Source: Aliarcobacter cryaerophilus (GTDB taxonomy: Bacteria; Campylobacterota; Campylobacteria; Campylobacterales; Arcobacteraceae). From it: a stretch of DNA of 64,000 bases. Every line of letters starts with the position of its first letter. Position 1 is the first letter of the stretch. The notes beneath the pieces are model-generated. The model did not search any database and had not been told where the DNA came from. It worked only from the letters and a program-made list of their open reading frames with translations. The position numbers and the translations under genes were made by a program. The DNA lies in assembly GCF_014352935.1 (NCBI RefSeq), contig NZ_CP060694.1, positions 1,956,389 through 2,020,388 on the forward strand. Direction: 5' to 3'. Positions 8,018 to 16,542 of this stretch are shown piece by piece.

Positions 8018-9014
8018 TTAATCCTTGTTTTTATCTACAAAATGTATAAATATCTCATCTGCTTGTTTTTTTAAATTAGGACAATATATTAGTTTTTTAA
8101 TAATAGCCAATACCCAACCATTTCCATCAAAAATATATTTAAGATCTTCATCTTTGTCTTTTGACATACTTAACTCTTTTAACCTATCTAATAAAATCTT
8201 ATTTTTAATATCACTACAATTTAAACTTTTATTATTATTTTGAAAAGCATCTATTATTATAATCTCGTACAAAATTCTTATCTCATTATAAATATAAAAC
8301 TCTTTACTTAATTTTTGTTTTGCTAGAGGTAGATATCTATTTGAAAATTTTTTGTATATTGGATATATATATATATATATATATTAAATTTCTTAAATGT
8401 TCTTCATCATACTTCTCTTCATTTTCATAATTTTCTAATTTACCTCTAGCTGAAAGAGATAATTCATTTAATAAATCTATCATAAAATCAAATTTATATT
8501 CTGTTACTCTTGGTACATCGTAATTAAAATCATTTATCGCAAATCTTTTTATCTTATCTACTATTTCTTCATAATGTTTTTTATATTCTTCTTTTGTCAA
8601 AGTTGTTTTAAAAGCCATTGACATATCTCTTCTATCTGGTATTCCACCTATTCCATATATTCCTCTATAAAGTATCACATACCAATACACATCTTCTGCT
8701 GATGTTTCTGGAAGCAAAGATTTTCCTTTTTCATACTCTTCATTCATCTTATTAAATAATGGTCTCATTAAAAAATTATCATAATCTACAAATCTATGTA
8801 AATTTAAAATATAATTCTTATATTCCATTGATTTTATAAAATGCTCTGTTGCTTGTGGATTTGGTGATTTATCTAAAGGAAATTCATTTGATAACATATT
8901 GATTGTGCTTTTTGAGAAAGTAGATATATAACTAAAAGTAAATAGCACTAATAAAATCAATATAATATATCTTATTCTTAATCTTTTAAACAGTTCTCTA
9001 AACAAAAATCTCAT
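8018..9014 (-). pseudogene. Membrane-anchored protein of unknown function, frame interrupted at an (AT)11 tract
   Basis: As it stands the frame starts at 9014 (ATG with AGGGGA upstream) and stops at 8337 after 225 residues. Residues 14-36 form one membrane segment; the rest is soluble and probably outside the membrane. The last residues before the stop (IYIYIYI) come from an (AT)11 repeat. Beyond the repeat another frame is open, without stops, down to 8018; its 84-residue tail is normally seen only as an ORF from a TTG at 8272. With 12 or 9 AT units the two join into one protein (332 residues with 12). Length change of the repeat would therefore switch between a full and a short form. I do not recognise the family. 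It may be a phase-variable gene, a recent pseudogene or a read error. Confidence 0.7.
8363..8384. repeat. AT dinucleotide microsatellite, 11 units
   Basis: Eleven uninterrupted AT units lie inside the coding frame of the 8018-9014 gene. It is the longest simple dinucleotide repeat I noticed in the window. Adding one unit, or losing two, restores the downstream reading frame. Confidence 0.95.
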
Positions 9015-9053
9015 TTATATTTCCCCTAATATATAAAAATTTTTATATGTTAA

Positions 9054-9069
9054 TGTTTCCCGTGAAACA
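9054..9069. promoter_or_regulatory. parS-like site, one mismatch
   Basis: TGTTTCCCGTGAAACA differs at one position from the ParB-binding consensus TGTTNCACGTGAAACA. It is intergenic, 40 bases before the 9014 gene start and just after the stop of the 9073 gene. A perfect copy of the consensus lies at 13872. Confidence 0.7.
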
Positions 9070-9072
9070 TTG

Positions 9073-9477
9073 TTATTTTTCCCAAAACTCTTTTAATGCT
9101 TGTGGTGTTTTTTGTTCATCATCTTCTTTAATACTAAAATCTGAACTAAAACTTATCTGCTCAATCTCTTTCATAGCAGCTTCATAATCTTCTTGACTAA
9201 TTTTTGAATCACTTTTTATAGTTTTTTCTTCAACTACTTTTTCATTTATAGTTTTTGTGTTTATATTTGTACTATTTCCAGCTTTTAAATTCAAATAATC
9301 TTTCATCAGTTTTTCATACTCTGAAAAGTCTAGCATCATTATAGATGGCTTACCATCACGAAGAATTATTGCTTTTTCTATCTCTTTTTTTTGTAACTTA
9401 TCAAAAATAGATTTGTTTTTTCTTACTAAATCTGTTGCCGAAAACATCTCATCTGATGTGTATTGTAATAAAGACAT
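9073..9477 (-). CDS. Antitoxin-like protein with a PhD/YefM-type N-terminal region
   Basis: This is a 134-residue soluble protein. The first 65 residues (FSATDLVRKNKSIFDKL, then KAIILRDGKPSIMML, then FSEYEKLM) match the layout of PhD/YefM antitoxin DNA-binding domains: an initial S/T-x-x-x-R/K helix, a strand with a DGKP-type turn and a closing EYE helix. The second half is charged, Ser/Thr/Glu-rich and probably disordered. AAGGATTACATT precedes the ATG. No toxin-sized ORF is adjacent, so this is either an orphan antitoxin or a transcriptional regulator built on the same fold. A parS-like site overlaps its 3' side. Confidence 0.6.
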   Translation of the reverse strand: MSLLQYTSDEMFSATDLVRKNKSIFDKLQKKEIEKAIILRDGKPSIMMLDFSEYEKLMKDYLNLKAGNSTNINTKTINEKVVEEKTIKSDSKISQEDYEAAMKEIEQISFSSDFSIKEDDEQKTPQALKEFWEK

Positions 9478-9543
9478 AATGTAATCCTTTACATAAGATA
9501 TCTTGTATTATAACACATTTTATAAGTTATTTATAATAAAAAT

Positions 9544-10947
9544 TTATTTACTAAAAATATTTTCTGCCCACTCTGTAATAGGTCCTCTTAAAACTTTTTC
9601 AAGCTTAATTGCAAAAATATTTACAAGATTATTCTCATTTTGAGTAGATTTTAGAAGAGTTGTTAGAGCATTTGTATATCTATTTACGTAGAAATTATCA
9701 ATTTGTTTATTTGAACCAAGAATCACAACTTTACAACTACTATCAACTCTAGAAAGTACCATCTGCATTGTTTTATTTGACATGTTTTGTGCTTCATCAA
9801 TTATAATAAATGAGTTTGAAAGTGTTCTTCCTCTCATCTCTCCAACCCACATAGTTTCAATACCATAATTTGAAATCATCTGCTCAACTCTTGAGCTTAC
9901 TTCACTATCTTCAAGTGGAGTATATGAAATATCATCCCTTTTAATTCTTCTTCTTTTGTGTTCAGTTCGTATAATATACTCTAAACTATCCATTAAAGGA
10001 TGATTATATATTCTAAATTTCTCTTCAAGTCCTGGTAAGTAACCAACATCTTCGCCTTTATCCAAAGACTCAATAGAGTTTCTTATATATATAATTTTTT
10101 GAAAATGTTTCTGTTTTACAAGTTTTAAAGCACCACTTAAAGCTAAAAGTGTTTTTCCACTTCCAGCTTTAGCTTCAACTATTAAAACATTATAAAAATG
10201 ATTTATTATAGCATTTGAGAAAAATAGTTGCTCTTTATTTAAAGGTGTAATTATTTGATTTCTTACCTCTTCTTCATCAAGGATTTTTATTTTATTGTTT
10301 TGAATTGAAGCCAAAATAACTTGATCTGAATGTTTAACTTTGAGACAATATGAGAAATCAGAAACTTTATATTCTTTATCAAAATTGATTATATCTTGAT
10401 TATCTAAGTCTTCTAAATCTTCAAAGTTTATATCAATATTCTTTATAAAATCGAAATTAAATTTATCACTATCTTTACCATGAAGTGCTACACTTTTTAT
10501 ATCAAGAGATATAGCTCTTGTTCTTGCCATAATATCCATAGAGACAAATTTTATATCTTTGTTATAATAATTTTTTGCAAACTTTGCAACTTCAAGTATT
10601 TTTCTATCATTCAAAATATTTAAAGATATATTTTTACTATTTATAGAGTATTCATCTTTAGAGATAATATCAACTATTGTTTCATCTTGATTTATAAGTT
10701 TTAATCTAATTATCTTAAAATCTTCATATTTATTTGAGCTTAAAACTTCTGAATTCTCAAGAATTCTTGCAAACTCTCTAGCTTGAAAATTTATCTCATC
10801 ATATCCGCTTTTTTTAGAGTCTAGTTCATCTAAAACTGTTTCGCTTAAGATTATTAAGTTTTTTGCACCATCACTTAATTTAAAGATATTTCTAGCATCT
10901 TCAAGTAGTATATTTGTATCTAATAGGTAATATTTTTCAAAATTCAT
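9544..10947 (-). CDS. PIN domain - PhoH-like ATPase fusion
   Basis: This 467-residue cytoplasmic protein joins an N-terminal PIN nuclease domain to a PhoH-type ATPase, the PhoH2/YlaK arrangement, thought to act as an RNA helicase-ribonuclease. The PIN part (about 1-150) starts with LLDTNILL and has further acidic residues (DELD near 40-43, SMDIMART near 136-143). The ATPase part has Walker A EAKAGSGKTLLAL (258-270), an IIIDEAQNM Walker B, and VILGSNKQID near the C-terminus. The ATG overlaps the end of hemJ by 11 bases, so the two genes are probably translated together. The family has been linked to toxin-antitoxin systems in mycobacteria; here the antitoxin-like gene lies downstream, but a functional link is speculative. 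Confidence 0.9.
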   Translation of the reverse strand: MNFEKYYLLDTNILLEDARNIFKLSDGAKNLIILSETVLDELDSKKSGYDEINFQAREFARILENSEVLSSNKYEDFKIIRLKLINQDETIVDIISKDEYSINSKNISLNILNDRKILEVAKFAKNYYNKDIKFVSMDIMARTRAISLDIKSVALHGKDSDKFNFDFIKNIDINFEDLEDLDNQDIINFDKEYKVSDFSYCLKVKHSDQVILASIQNNKIKILDEEEVRNQIITPLNKEQLFFSNAIINHFYNVLIVEAKAGSGKTLLALSGALKLVKQKHFQKIIYIRNSIESLDKGEDVGYLPGLEEKFRIYNHPLMDSLEYIIRTEHKRRRIKRDDISYTPLEDSEVSSRVEQMISNYGIETMWVGEMRGRTLSNSFIIIDEAQNMSNKTMQMVLSRVDSSCKVVILGSNKQIDNFYVNRYTNALTTLLKSTQNENNLVNIFAIKLEKVLRGPITEWAENIFSK

Positions 10948-11461
10948 CTATTTTTTTCACCTTTTTTGGTTTCATAATCATATATGATATAAATGCAAAT
11001 AATAAAACTATGATTACTGTAAAAAGAATAGAAAAACTTTTTGTAATAACATAAGTAACAATTAAAATAGCAAGTAATGTTGGTTGCTCATTATACATTC
11101 TAAAGAATTTTCCACTTCTTTTGCAACTGTTATTTTCTAGTTGCTTTCTATAATAATCTAAAGAAAAAGAGTAAGCTATCAAAAGTGATAACATAAATAG
11201 CTTTGCAATCATCCAATTTTGACTTAGAAGTGCTGGATTTAAAACTATCATACTAATTCCACTTAAAATAGTTATCCACATAGCTGGATGACCTATATAC
11301 TTGTATATTTTCATCTCTTGTATTTTCACAACTTCAACAAACTCTTTTTTATGACTATTTTCAACATGATATACAAAAAGCCTAGGAAGATAAAATAGCA
11401 TCGCCATCCAAGATAATACTGCTATTATATGCAGACTCAAAATCCAAGTATAATATTTCAT
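10937..11461 (-). CDS. hemJ: Protoporphyrinogen IX oxidase HemJ
   Basis: HemJ catalyses the oxidation of protoporphyrinogen IX to protoporphyrin IX in haem synthesis in bacteria lacking HemG and HemY. The 174-residue product is a small membrane protein with about four helices. Visible landmarks are the N-terminal LHIIAVLSWMAMLFYLPRLF with its conserved histidine, NWMIAKL in the middle, and FFRMYNEQPTLLAI near residues 124-137, the signature of the family (older name UPF0093). It ends in a short basic tail. It is followed with overlap by the PhoH gene. Its presence fits the many cytochromes elsewhere in the window. Confidence 0.93.
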   Translation of the reverse strand: MKYYTWILSLHIIAVLSWMAMLFYLPRLFVYHVENSHKKEFVEVVKIQEMKIYKYIGHPAMWITILSGISMIVLNPALLSQNWMIAKLFMLSLLIAYSFSLDYYRKQLENNSCKRSGKFFRMYNEQPTLLAILIVTYVITKSFSILFTVIIVLLFAFISYMIMKPKKVKKIDEF

Positions 11462-11534
11462 TTAATTTCTCCTAATATATTAAACTCTATTCTATCAAAA
11501 TTAACAAATATTAAAATGAAAATATATCTATATT

Positions 11535-12728
11535 TTAATTTTCATTCTTAATTTTTCTAATCCATTCACTTAAAGTCTTTTCAAATCCAATATCAAGTGA
11601 ATTATAAAGTTTTAAATCCTCTTTTAAATACTCTTGTTCTACATATCCACCAAAATCATGAGGATAAAGATAACCAATATGCTGGCTATCTAGGTGTTTT
11701 GGGATATCAAGAATTTTTCCATTTTTTATCTCTTCAAGAGCTTTATTTATTGCTTTATATGCACTATTTGATTTTGGACTTGAAGCTAGATAAATAGCAC
11801 ACTGTGCTAAAATAATTCTTGATTCTGGATAGCCTATTTTATTACAAGCTTGCATTGTACTACTTGCTAGATTTAAAGCATTTGGATTTGCATTTCCTAT
11901 ATCCTCACTTGCAAATATTACAAATCTTCTAGTAATAAAATCAACACTCTCTCCACCATCTATTAATCTTGCCATATAGTATAATGCAGCATCAACATTT
12001 GAACCTCTTAGAGATTTAATCATTGCACTTGCTAAATCATAGTGAGAACTACTAGAACTAACCCCATCACCTATAACATTTGCTCTTAACTCTTTTAAAC
12101 TGTTTAAACTAATCTCTTGATCTACTTTATATGAAAAATTTAATAAAGTAAGCATCGCTCTAGCATCACCAGAACTTGAATAAATCAAGTAATCTTTAAC
12201 TTCATTTGATAAAGTTATATCAATATCTTTTAAAACTATATTTAATATTTTTTCCATTTCATCATAAGAAAATGGTAAAAATTCATATAAAAATGATCTT
12301 GATCTTATTGCATTTGTAAGAGTAAAAAATGGGTTTTCTGTACTTGCTCCAATTATTGTAGCATCATAATTTTCCATAATTGGAAGTAAAACTTCTTGTT
12401 GATTTTTTGAAAGTCTATGAACTTCATCAATAAATATTAAAGGCTTAATAAAGCTATTTTTATATCTATCAAATACCTTTCTTAAATCTTCAATTTTAAA
12501 TGTTGTTGCGTTAAAATAGTGATAATCGCTACTTATCTCACGAGCTATAATTTTTGCTAAAGTAGTTTTTCCAGTTCCAGGTTTTCCATAAAAAAATAGA
12601 TGAGGAATATCTTTTTGTTTTATTAATTTATAAAGAGCTTTATCTTTACTTATTATATGAGATTGACCAACAAAACTATCAAGTGATGTTGGTCTATATT
12701 TGTTAGCTAAGTCTATCATCTTCTTCAT
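11535..12728 (-). CDS. rarA: Replication-associated recombination ATPase RarA (MgsA)
   Basis: This is a 397-residue AAA+ ATPase of the RarA/MgsA/WRNIP1 family, which resembles clamp-loader subunits and acts at stalled replication forks. It opens with LANKYRPTSLDSFVGQSHI, then Walker A FFYGKPGTGKTTLAK (about 46-60), Walker B IFIDEVHR and the sensor STENPFF. The C-terminal half carries the family-specific tetramerisation region, including ASEDIGNANPNAL and YPHDFGGYVEQEYL. It overlaps the end of rluB by 26 bases. Starts at MKKM or at the internal MIDLANKYRP are both possible; I kept the longer. Confidence 0.95.
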   Translation of the reverse strand: MKKMIDLANKYRPTSLDSFVGQSHIISKDKALYKLIKQKDIPHLFFYGKPGTGKTTLAKIIAREISSDYHYFNATTFKIEDLRKVFDRYKNSFIKPLIFIDEVHRLSKNQQEVLLPIMENYDATIIGASTENPFFTLTNAIRSRSFLYEFLPFSYDEMEKILNIVLKDIDITLSNEVKDYLIYSSSGDARAMLTLLNFSYKVDQEISLNSLKELRANVIGDGVSSSSSHYDLASAMIKSLRGSNVDAALYYMARLIDGGESVDFITRRFVIFASEDIGNANPNALNLASSTMQACNKIGYPESRIILAQCAIYLASSPKSNSAYKAINKALEEIKNGKILDIPKHLDSQHIGYLYPHDFGGYVEQEYLKEDLKLYNSLDIGFEKTLSEWIRKIKNEN

Positions 12729-13551
12729 TTAAAAAGATTCGTAAATTTTTATACTCATCTTTTGTAAGGAATCTTGTTTTTCCAGTTGGTAGATTATTTA
12801 AACTAACCCCACCATATTCAACTCTTTTTAAATCCATAACATCAAGTCCAAAATATCCAAAAAATCTTCTTAGTTCTCTATTTTTACCTTCACTAATTAC
12901 TACTTTTATCTTAGAAATTTTTTCTCCATTTGTTTGAATGTCATATGCTAAAAATGGAGCAAAATTCATTGATTTTATCTTTGTCTTTTTATATGCACCT
13001 TTTGTTGCATCATCTATCTCTAGACCTTTTTGCATAGCCATCTCAATTTTTGGAGATATTGGACCACTTACTTTTACCTTATAAACTCTTTCAAGATTTG
13101 AATGCATTAAAGCATTTACTACGTTTACACTGTCGCTTAAAAGCAAAACTCCTTCACTTGCATAGTCAAGTCGCCCTACACTATTAAAGTGCTTATATTT
13201 GCTATCTAAACCATCATAAATAGTCTTTCTACCTTGAGGGTCACTTTTTGTTACTAGCTCACCTTTTGGTTTATTATAAACTATTACCGTGTACATTCTC
13301 TCTTTATCTTCTTTGATAATCTTTTTACCAATTTCAACTTTATCACTTACTTTAACTTTTGTAGCTAAATCTGTAATAACTCTATTATTAACTTTTACTT
13401 TTCCTTCAGCTATTAAAGCATCTGCTTCTCGTCTTGAGTAATTACTGTTGTGAGATATAAATTTATTTAATCTTAACTCTTCAACTGCTCTTGTTCTTAC
13501 TTCTGGCTTTTTTGTATATTTTTTTTGTTCTTTTCTTGTTTCATTTTTCAT
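12703..13551 (-). CDS. rluB: Pseudouridine synthase, RsuA/RluB family
   Basis: This 282-residue enzyme of the RsuA/RluB/RluE/RluF group converts a uridine in ribosomal RNA to pseudouridine. An N-terminal S4 RNA-binding domain (LRLNKFISHNSNYSRREADAL, spanning about 24-45) is followed by the catalytic domain with GRLDYASEGVLLLSD, whose aspartate is the catalytic residue, and a GKNRELRRFFGYFG motif typical of 23S-type members. The first 25 residues are highly basic and probably unstructured. It overlaps kdsD by 4 bases (ATGA), suggesting coupled translation. The exact rRNA target cannot be read from sequence; RluB is the usual annotation. Confidence 0.9.
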   Translation of the reverse strand: MKNETRKEQKKYTKKPEVRTRAVEELRLNKFISHNSNYSRREADALIAEGKVKVNNRVITDLATKVKVSDKVEIGKKIIKEDKERMYTVIVYNKPKGELVTKSDPQGRKTIYDGLDSKYKHFNSVGRLDYASEGVLLLSDSVNVVNALMHSNLERVYKVKVSGPISPKIEMAMQKGLEIDDATKGAYKKTKIKSMNFAPFLAYDIQTNGEKISKIKVVISEGKNRELRRFFGYFGLDVMDLKRVEYGGVSLNNLPTGKTRFLTKDEYKNLRIFLNEEDDRLS

Positions 13552-14510
13552 TTTATACCTGCCTCTATTAGGTCGTGAATATGTAATAAACCTTTAAGCT
13601 CCCTATTTTTATTAGTAATTATAAGAAGTTGTATTTTATAAGTCTCAATAATCTGTAAAGCATCACTTGCCAAAAGGTTCTCATCATCAAATGTCCTTGG
13701 ATTTAAAGTTGCAATAGATTCAACATTGCAATCAATAGAAAAACCATCTTTCATCAAAGCTCTTCTTAAATCTCCATCACTCAAAACACCAATAACTTTT
13801 TTATTTTCATCTTCAATAATTACAGAACCTAGTCTTCCTTGGCTCATTACAATTATTGCATCTTTTAATTTTGTTTCACGTGAAACAATAGGAAGATTAT
13901 CTTTTCTTAAAAGGTCATCTACTTTTACGAATAGCTTTTTACCTAAACTTCCACCAGGATGAAAAGATGCAAAATCCTCTTTTTTAAAATCTCTTCTTTT
14001 CATAAGGCATACAGCAAGTGCATCTCCCATTGCCATAGTTAGCGTAGTAGATGATGTTGGAGCAGTATCAAGAGGACAAGCCTCTTTTTGTACGTTAATA
14101 TTGATAAAATAGTCTGAATATTTTGCTAAAGTAGATTTTTCATCTTTTGCCATTGCAATCAAAGGAATATTAAATCTTTTTATATGTGGAAGAATTTGAA
14201 TAAGCTCTTCGCTCTCTCCACTATATGAAATAGCCAAAACTATATCCTCTTTTCCAATCATTCCCAAATCACCATGCATCGCTTCTGTTGGATGAAGAAA
14301 AAACGAACTAGTTCCTGTACTTGCTAGTGTTGCTGCAATTTTTGCTCCCACAAGCCCAGATTTTCCAACTCCTGTGACAATAAGTTTACCTTTTGAATTT
14401 ATAATAAGATTTACAATATTTTCAATATCAAAAGAGATAGAGCTTGAAGCAATTTCAAGCTCTTTTGCTTCAGTAAGTAAAACTTCTTTTACTATCTCTT
14501 TGTAGTTCAT
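13548..14510 (-). CDS. kdsD: Arabinose-5-phosphate isomerase (KpsF/GutQ/KdsD family)
   Basis: KdsD converts ribulose 5-phosphate to arabinose 5-phosphate, the first step towards Kdo for lipopolysaccharide. The product has an N-terminal SIS sugar-isomerase domain (TGVGKSGLVGAKIAATLASTG near 47-67, HGDLGMI, SYSGESEEL) and two C-terminal CBS repeats. I chose the ATG at 14510 (320 residues), which has AAGGAATTCTTT in front, over an in-frame ATG at 14546 that would overlap the RNase J gene and add a poorly conserved 12-residue leader. A perfect parS-like sequence is embedded in the part encoding VSRETK (bases 13872-13887). Confidence 0.94.
   Translation of the reverse strand: MNYKEIVKEVLLTEAKELEIASSSISFDIENIVNLIINSKGKLIVTGVGKSGLVGAKIAATLASTGTSSFFLHPTEAMHGDLGMIGKEDIVLAISYSGESEELIQILPHIKRFNIPLIAMAKDEKSTLAKYSDYFININVQKEACPLDTAPTSSTTLTMAMGDALAVCLMKRRDFKKEDFASFHPGGSLGKKLFVKVDDLLRKDNLPIVSRETKLKDAIIVMSQGRLGSVIIEDENKKVIGVLSDGDLRRALMKDGFSIDCNVESIATLNPRTFDDENLLASDALQIIETYKIQLLIITNKNRELKGLLHIHDLIEAGIK
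13872..13887. promoter_or_regulatory. Perfect parS site inside kdsD
   Basis: TGTTTCACGTGAAACA is a full 16-base palindrome identical to the ParB-binding consensus known from Bacillus and many other bacteria. It lies within the kdsD coding sequence, as chromosomal parS sites often lie in genes near the origin. No parA or parB gene is in the window. Confidence 0.88.
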
Positions 14511-14520
14511 AAAGAATTCC

Positions 14521-16542
14521 TTATTGTACAAATATAGTTGGAACAATCATTGGATATTTTTTATATTTTCTTACACAATGTTTTCTTACAACTTTTCTAA
14601 GTTCATCTTCTAAAATTCTGCTATTTTTAAATATTCCAGGTTTTGCATTAACAAGGAAAGTATTCAAAATCTCTTCTATCTCATTTGTAAAGAATCTATC
14701 TTGCTTGTCTGATATAAACCCAAATGTGGCAACTTTTGGTTTTGATGCAAGAGTTCTATCATTTTCATTAATTTGAGCAACTATCATAACAATACCCTCT
14801 TTTGCCATAGTTTGTCTATCTATAACAACATCGTCAGATATTTTATGATTTAACTGATTATCGATATAAACTTTCCCACTTTTAACTGTTTTTACTTTTT
14901 TAAGATACTTAGGATTTACTTCAATTTGTTCACCATCAGCCATAACATAAACATTTCTCTCTAAAACACCACAATCAACACCAGTCTCACCATGTTTTAA
15001 AGCATGATTATACTCTCCATGCACTGGCAAGAAGAATTTAGGCTTAACTAGTCTTAGCATAAGTTTTTGCTCTTCTTGAGCAGCATGTCCAGATACGTGA
15101 ATATCAGCAAAATCTTGATAAGCAACTTTTGCTCCAGCTTTTAAAAGATGGTTAATAATCTCAGAAACACTTCCTTCATTTCCTGGAATTGCTTTTGCTG
15201 ATAAAATTATTTGATCCTCAGGTTTAATTTTTACATGTCTATGCTCATGAATTGCCATTCTATATAAAGCACTCATTGACTCACCTTGACTTCCTGTTGT
15301 TACAATCATAATCTCTTTATCAGTATATTTATTTATTTCATGAGCTTCTATAAATTGATCTTTAGGGAATTTTATATATCCTAAAGTCATAGAGATATCT
15401 AAGTTTTTCTCCATAGAACGACCAATTACACAGATTTTTCTTCCATATTTAAGAGCTTTTTCAATTGCTTGAGCAACTCTATGAATATTTGAAGAGAATG
15501 TACTCATAATAACTCTTCCTGTTGCTGTTGCAAATATTCTTTCAAAAGTTGGTCCAACAGCTTTTTCAGTTTTTGTAAATCCAGGAGAGTGAGAGTTAGT
15601 TGAATCAGAAGTCATAACTAAAACACCCTCTTCTCCATAATGTGCAAGTCTATGAATATCTGTTGGGAAACCATCATATGGAGTATGATCTATTTTAAAA
15701 TCTCCTGTATGAATCATAGTTCCAGCAGCAGTTTTAATAGCAATACAAGATGAATCAATAATTGAGTGAGTTACGTGCATCCACTCAATTTCAAAATCAT
15801 TCCCTATTTTTATTGGAACTCTTTTTGAAATAGCTCTAAAAAGTGCTCTGTGTTCTCTCATTTTATGTTCATCAAACTTACTTCCAATCATCTCCAAAGG
15901 AAGTGGTGAACCATAAATTGGAAATTGCATCTCTTTAAATAGATATGGCATAGCTCCAATATGATCTTCATGACCATGAGTAATAATTACTGCAACAATT
16001 TTATCTTTTATCTCTCTAAGATATGTAAAATCTGGAATTAAGATATCAACTCCATGCATATCACCATCTGGAAAACTCATACCAACATCTACAATGATTG
16101 CTTCGTTCTCAGTCTCTACAACCATCATATTCCCACCAATTTCATTTAATCCACCAAGTGGAGTGATTCTAAGTTTTGCATTTGTATTTAGATTTAATTT
16201 ATAATGTGGGTTTAATCTATCTTTATGAATTTTTTCATTTATCATATATGCTTTTTTAAGATCATTAGTCCAACCATCACCAGCTGTAGGTATATCTTTA
16301 TTTATAAATCTTGGTTTATTGTTTGGTTTTTTCTTCTTAAAAGGTGTTCTTTTTTCTTGATTTTGTTCGCTATTATTTCTATTTTCTTGATTTTGTTCAG
16401 AATTTTGAGCTCTAGGAGGTCTAGGATTTCTTGGTCTGAACTCTCTTTTTTCAGAACCAGTATTAGTTGATGACTCTTCTCTTATTTCAGTTGTTTTTAT
16501 TTCACTATTTTTTGAAATTTCTTCTTTATTTATCTCTTCCAT
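14521..16542 (-). CDS. rnj: Ribonuclease J
   Basis: RNase J is a 5'-3' exo- and endoribonuclease of the metallo-beta-lactamase/beta-CASP class and the main RNA decay enzyme in organisms such as Helicobacter. The 673-residue product has the metal motif HGHEDH at 189-194, preceded by LGGLNEIGGNMM, and later DSTNSHSPGFTKTE, TGSQGE and the beta-CASP histidine in HVSGHAAQEE. The first 120 residues are a basic, low-complexity extension (Arg/Pro-rich, then NSEQNQE repeated) like the one on Helicobacter pylori RNase J, where the extension matters for oligomerisation and RNA binding. It overlaps rsmA by 17 bases. Confidence 0.95.
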   Translation of the reverse strand: MEEINKEEISKNSEIKTTEIREESSTNTGSEKREFRPRNPRPPRAQNSEQNQENRNNSEQNQEKRTPFKKKKPNNKPRFINKDIPTAGDGWTNDLKKAYMINEKIHKDRLNPHYKLNLNTNAKLRITPLGGLNEIGGNMMVVETENEAIIVDVGMSFPDGDMHGVDILIPDFTYLREIKDKIVAVIITHGHEDHIGAMPYLFKEMQFPIYGSPLPLEMIGSKFDEHKMREHRALFRAISKRVPIKIGNDFEIEWMHVTHSIIDSSCIAIKTAAGTMIHTGDFKIDHTPYDGFPTDIHRLAHYGEEGVLVMTSDSTNSHSPGFTKTEKAVGPTFERIFATATGRVIMSTFSSNIHRVAQAIEKALKYGRKICVIGRSMEKNLDISMTLGYIKFPKDQFIEAHEINKYTDKEIMIVTTGSQGESMSALYRMAIHEHRHVKIKPEDQIILSAKAIPGNEGSVSEIINHLLKAGAKVAYQDFADIHVSGHAAQEEQKLMLRLVKPKFFLPVHGEYNHALKHGETGVDCGVLERNVYVMADGEQIEVNPKYLKKVKTVKSGKVYIDNQLNHKISDDVVIDRQTMAKEGIVMIVAQINENDRTLASKPKVATFGFISDKQDRFFTNEIEEILNTFLVNAKPGIFKNSRILEDELRKVVRKHCVRKYKKYPMIVPTIFVQ

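Noticed and set aside
8018..8272. 84-residue gene starting at a TTG
   Set aside because: The same frame is open upstream to the (AT)11 tract, so it is better explained as the tail of the interrupted gene.
14511..14546. Upstream start for kdsD
   Set aside because: It would overlap RNase J and lacks a ribosome site; the internal ATG is well placed.
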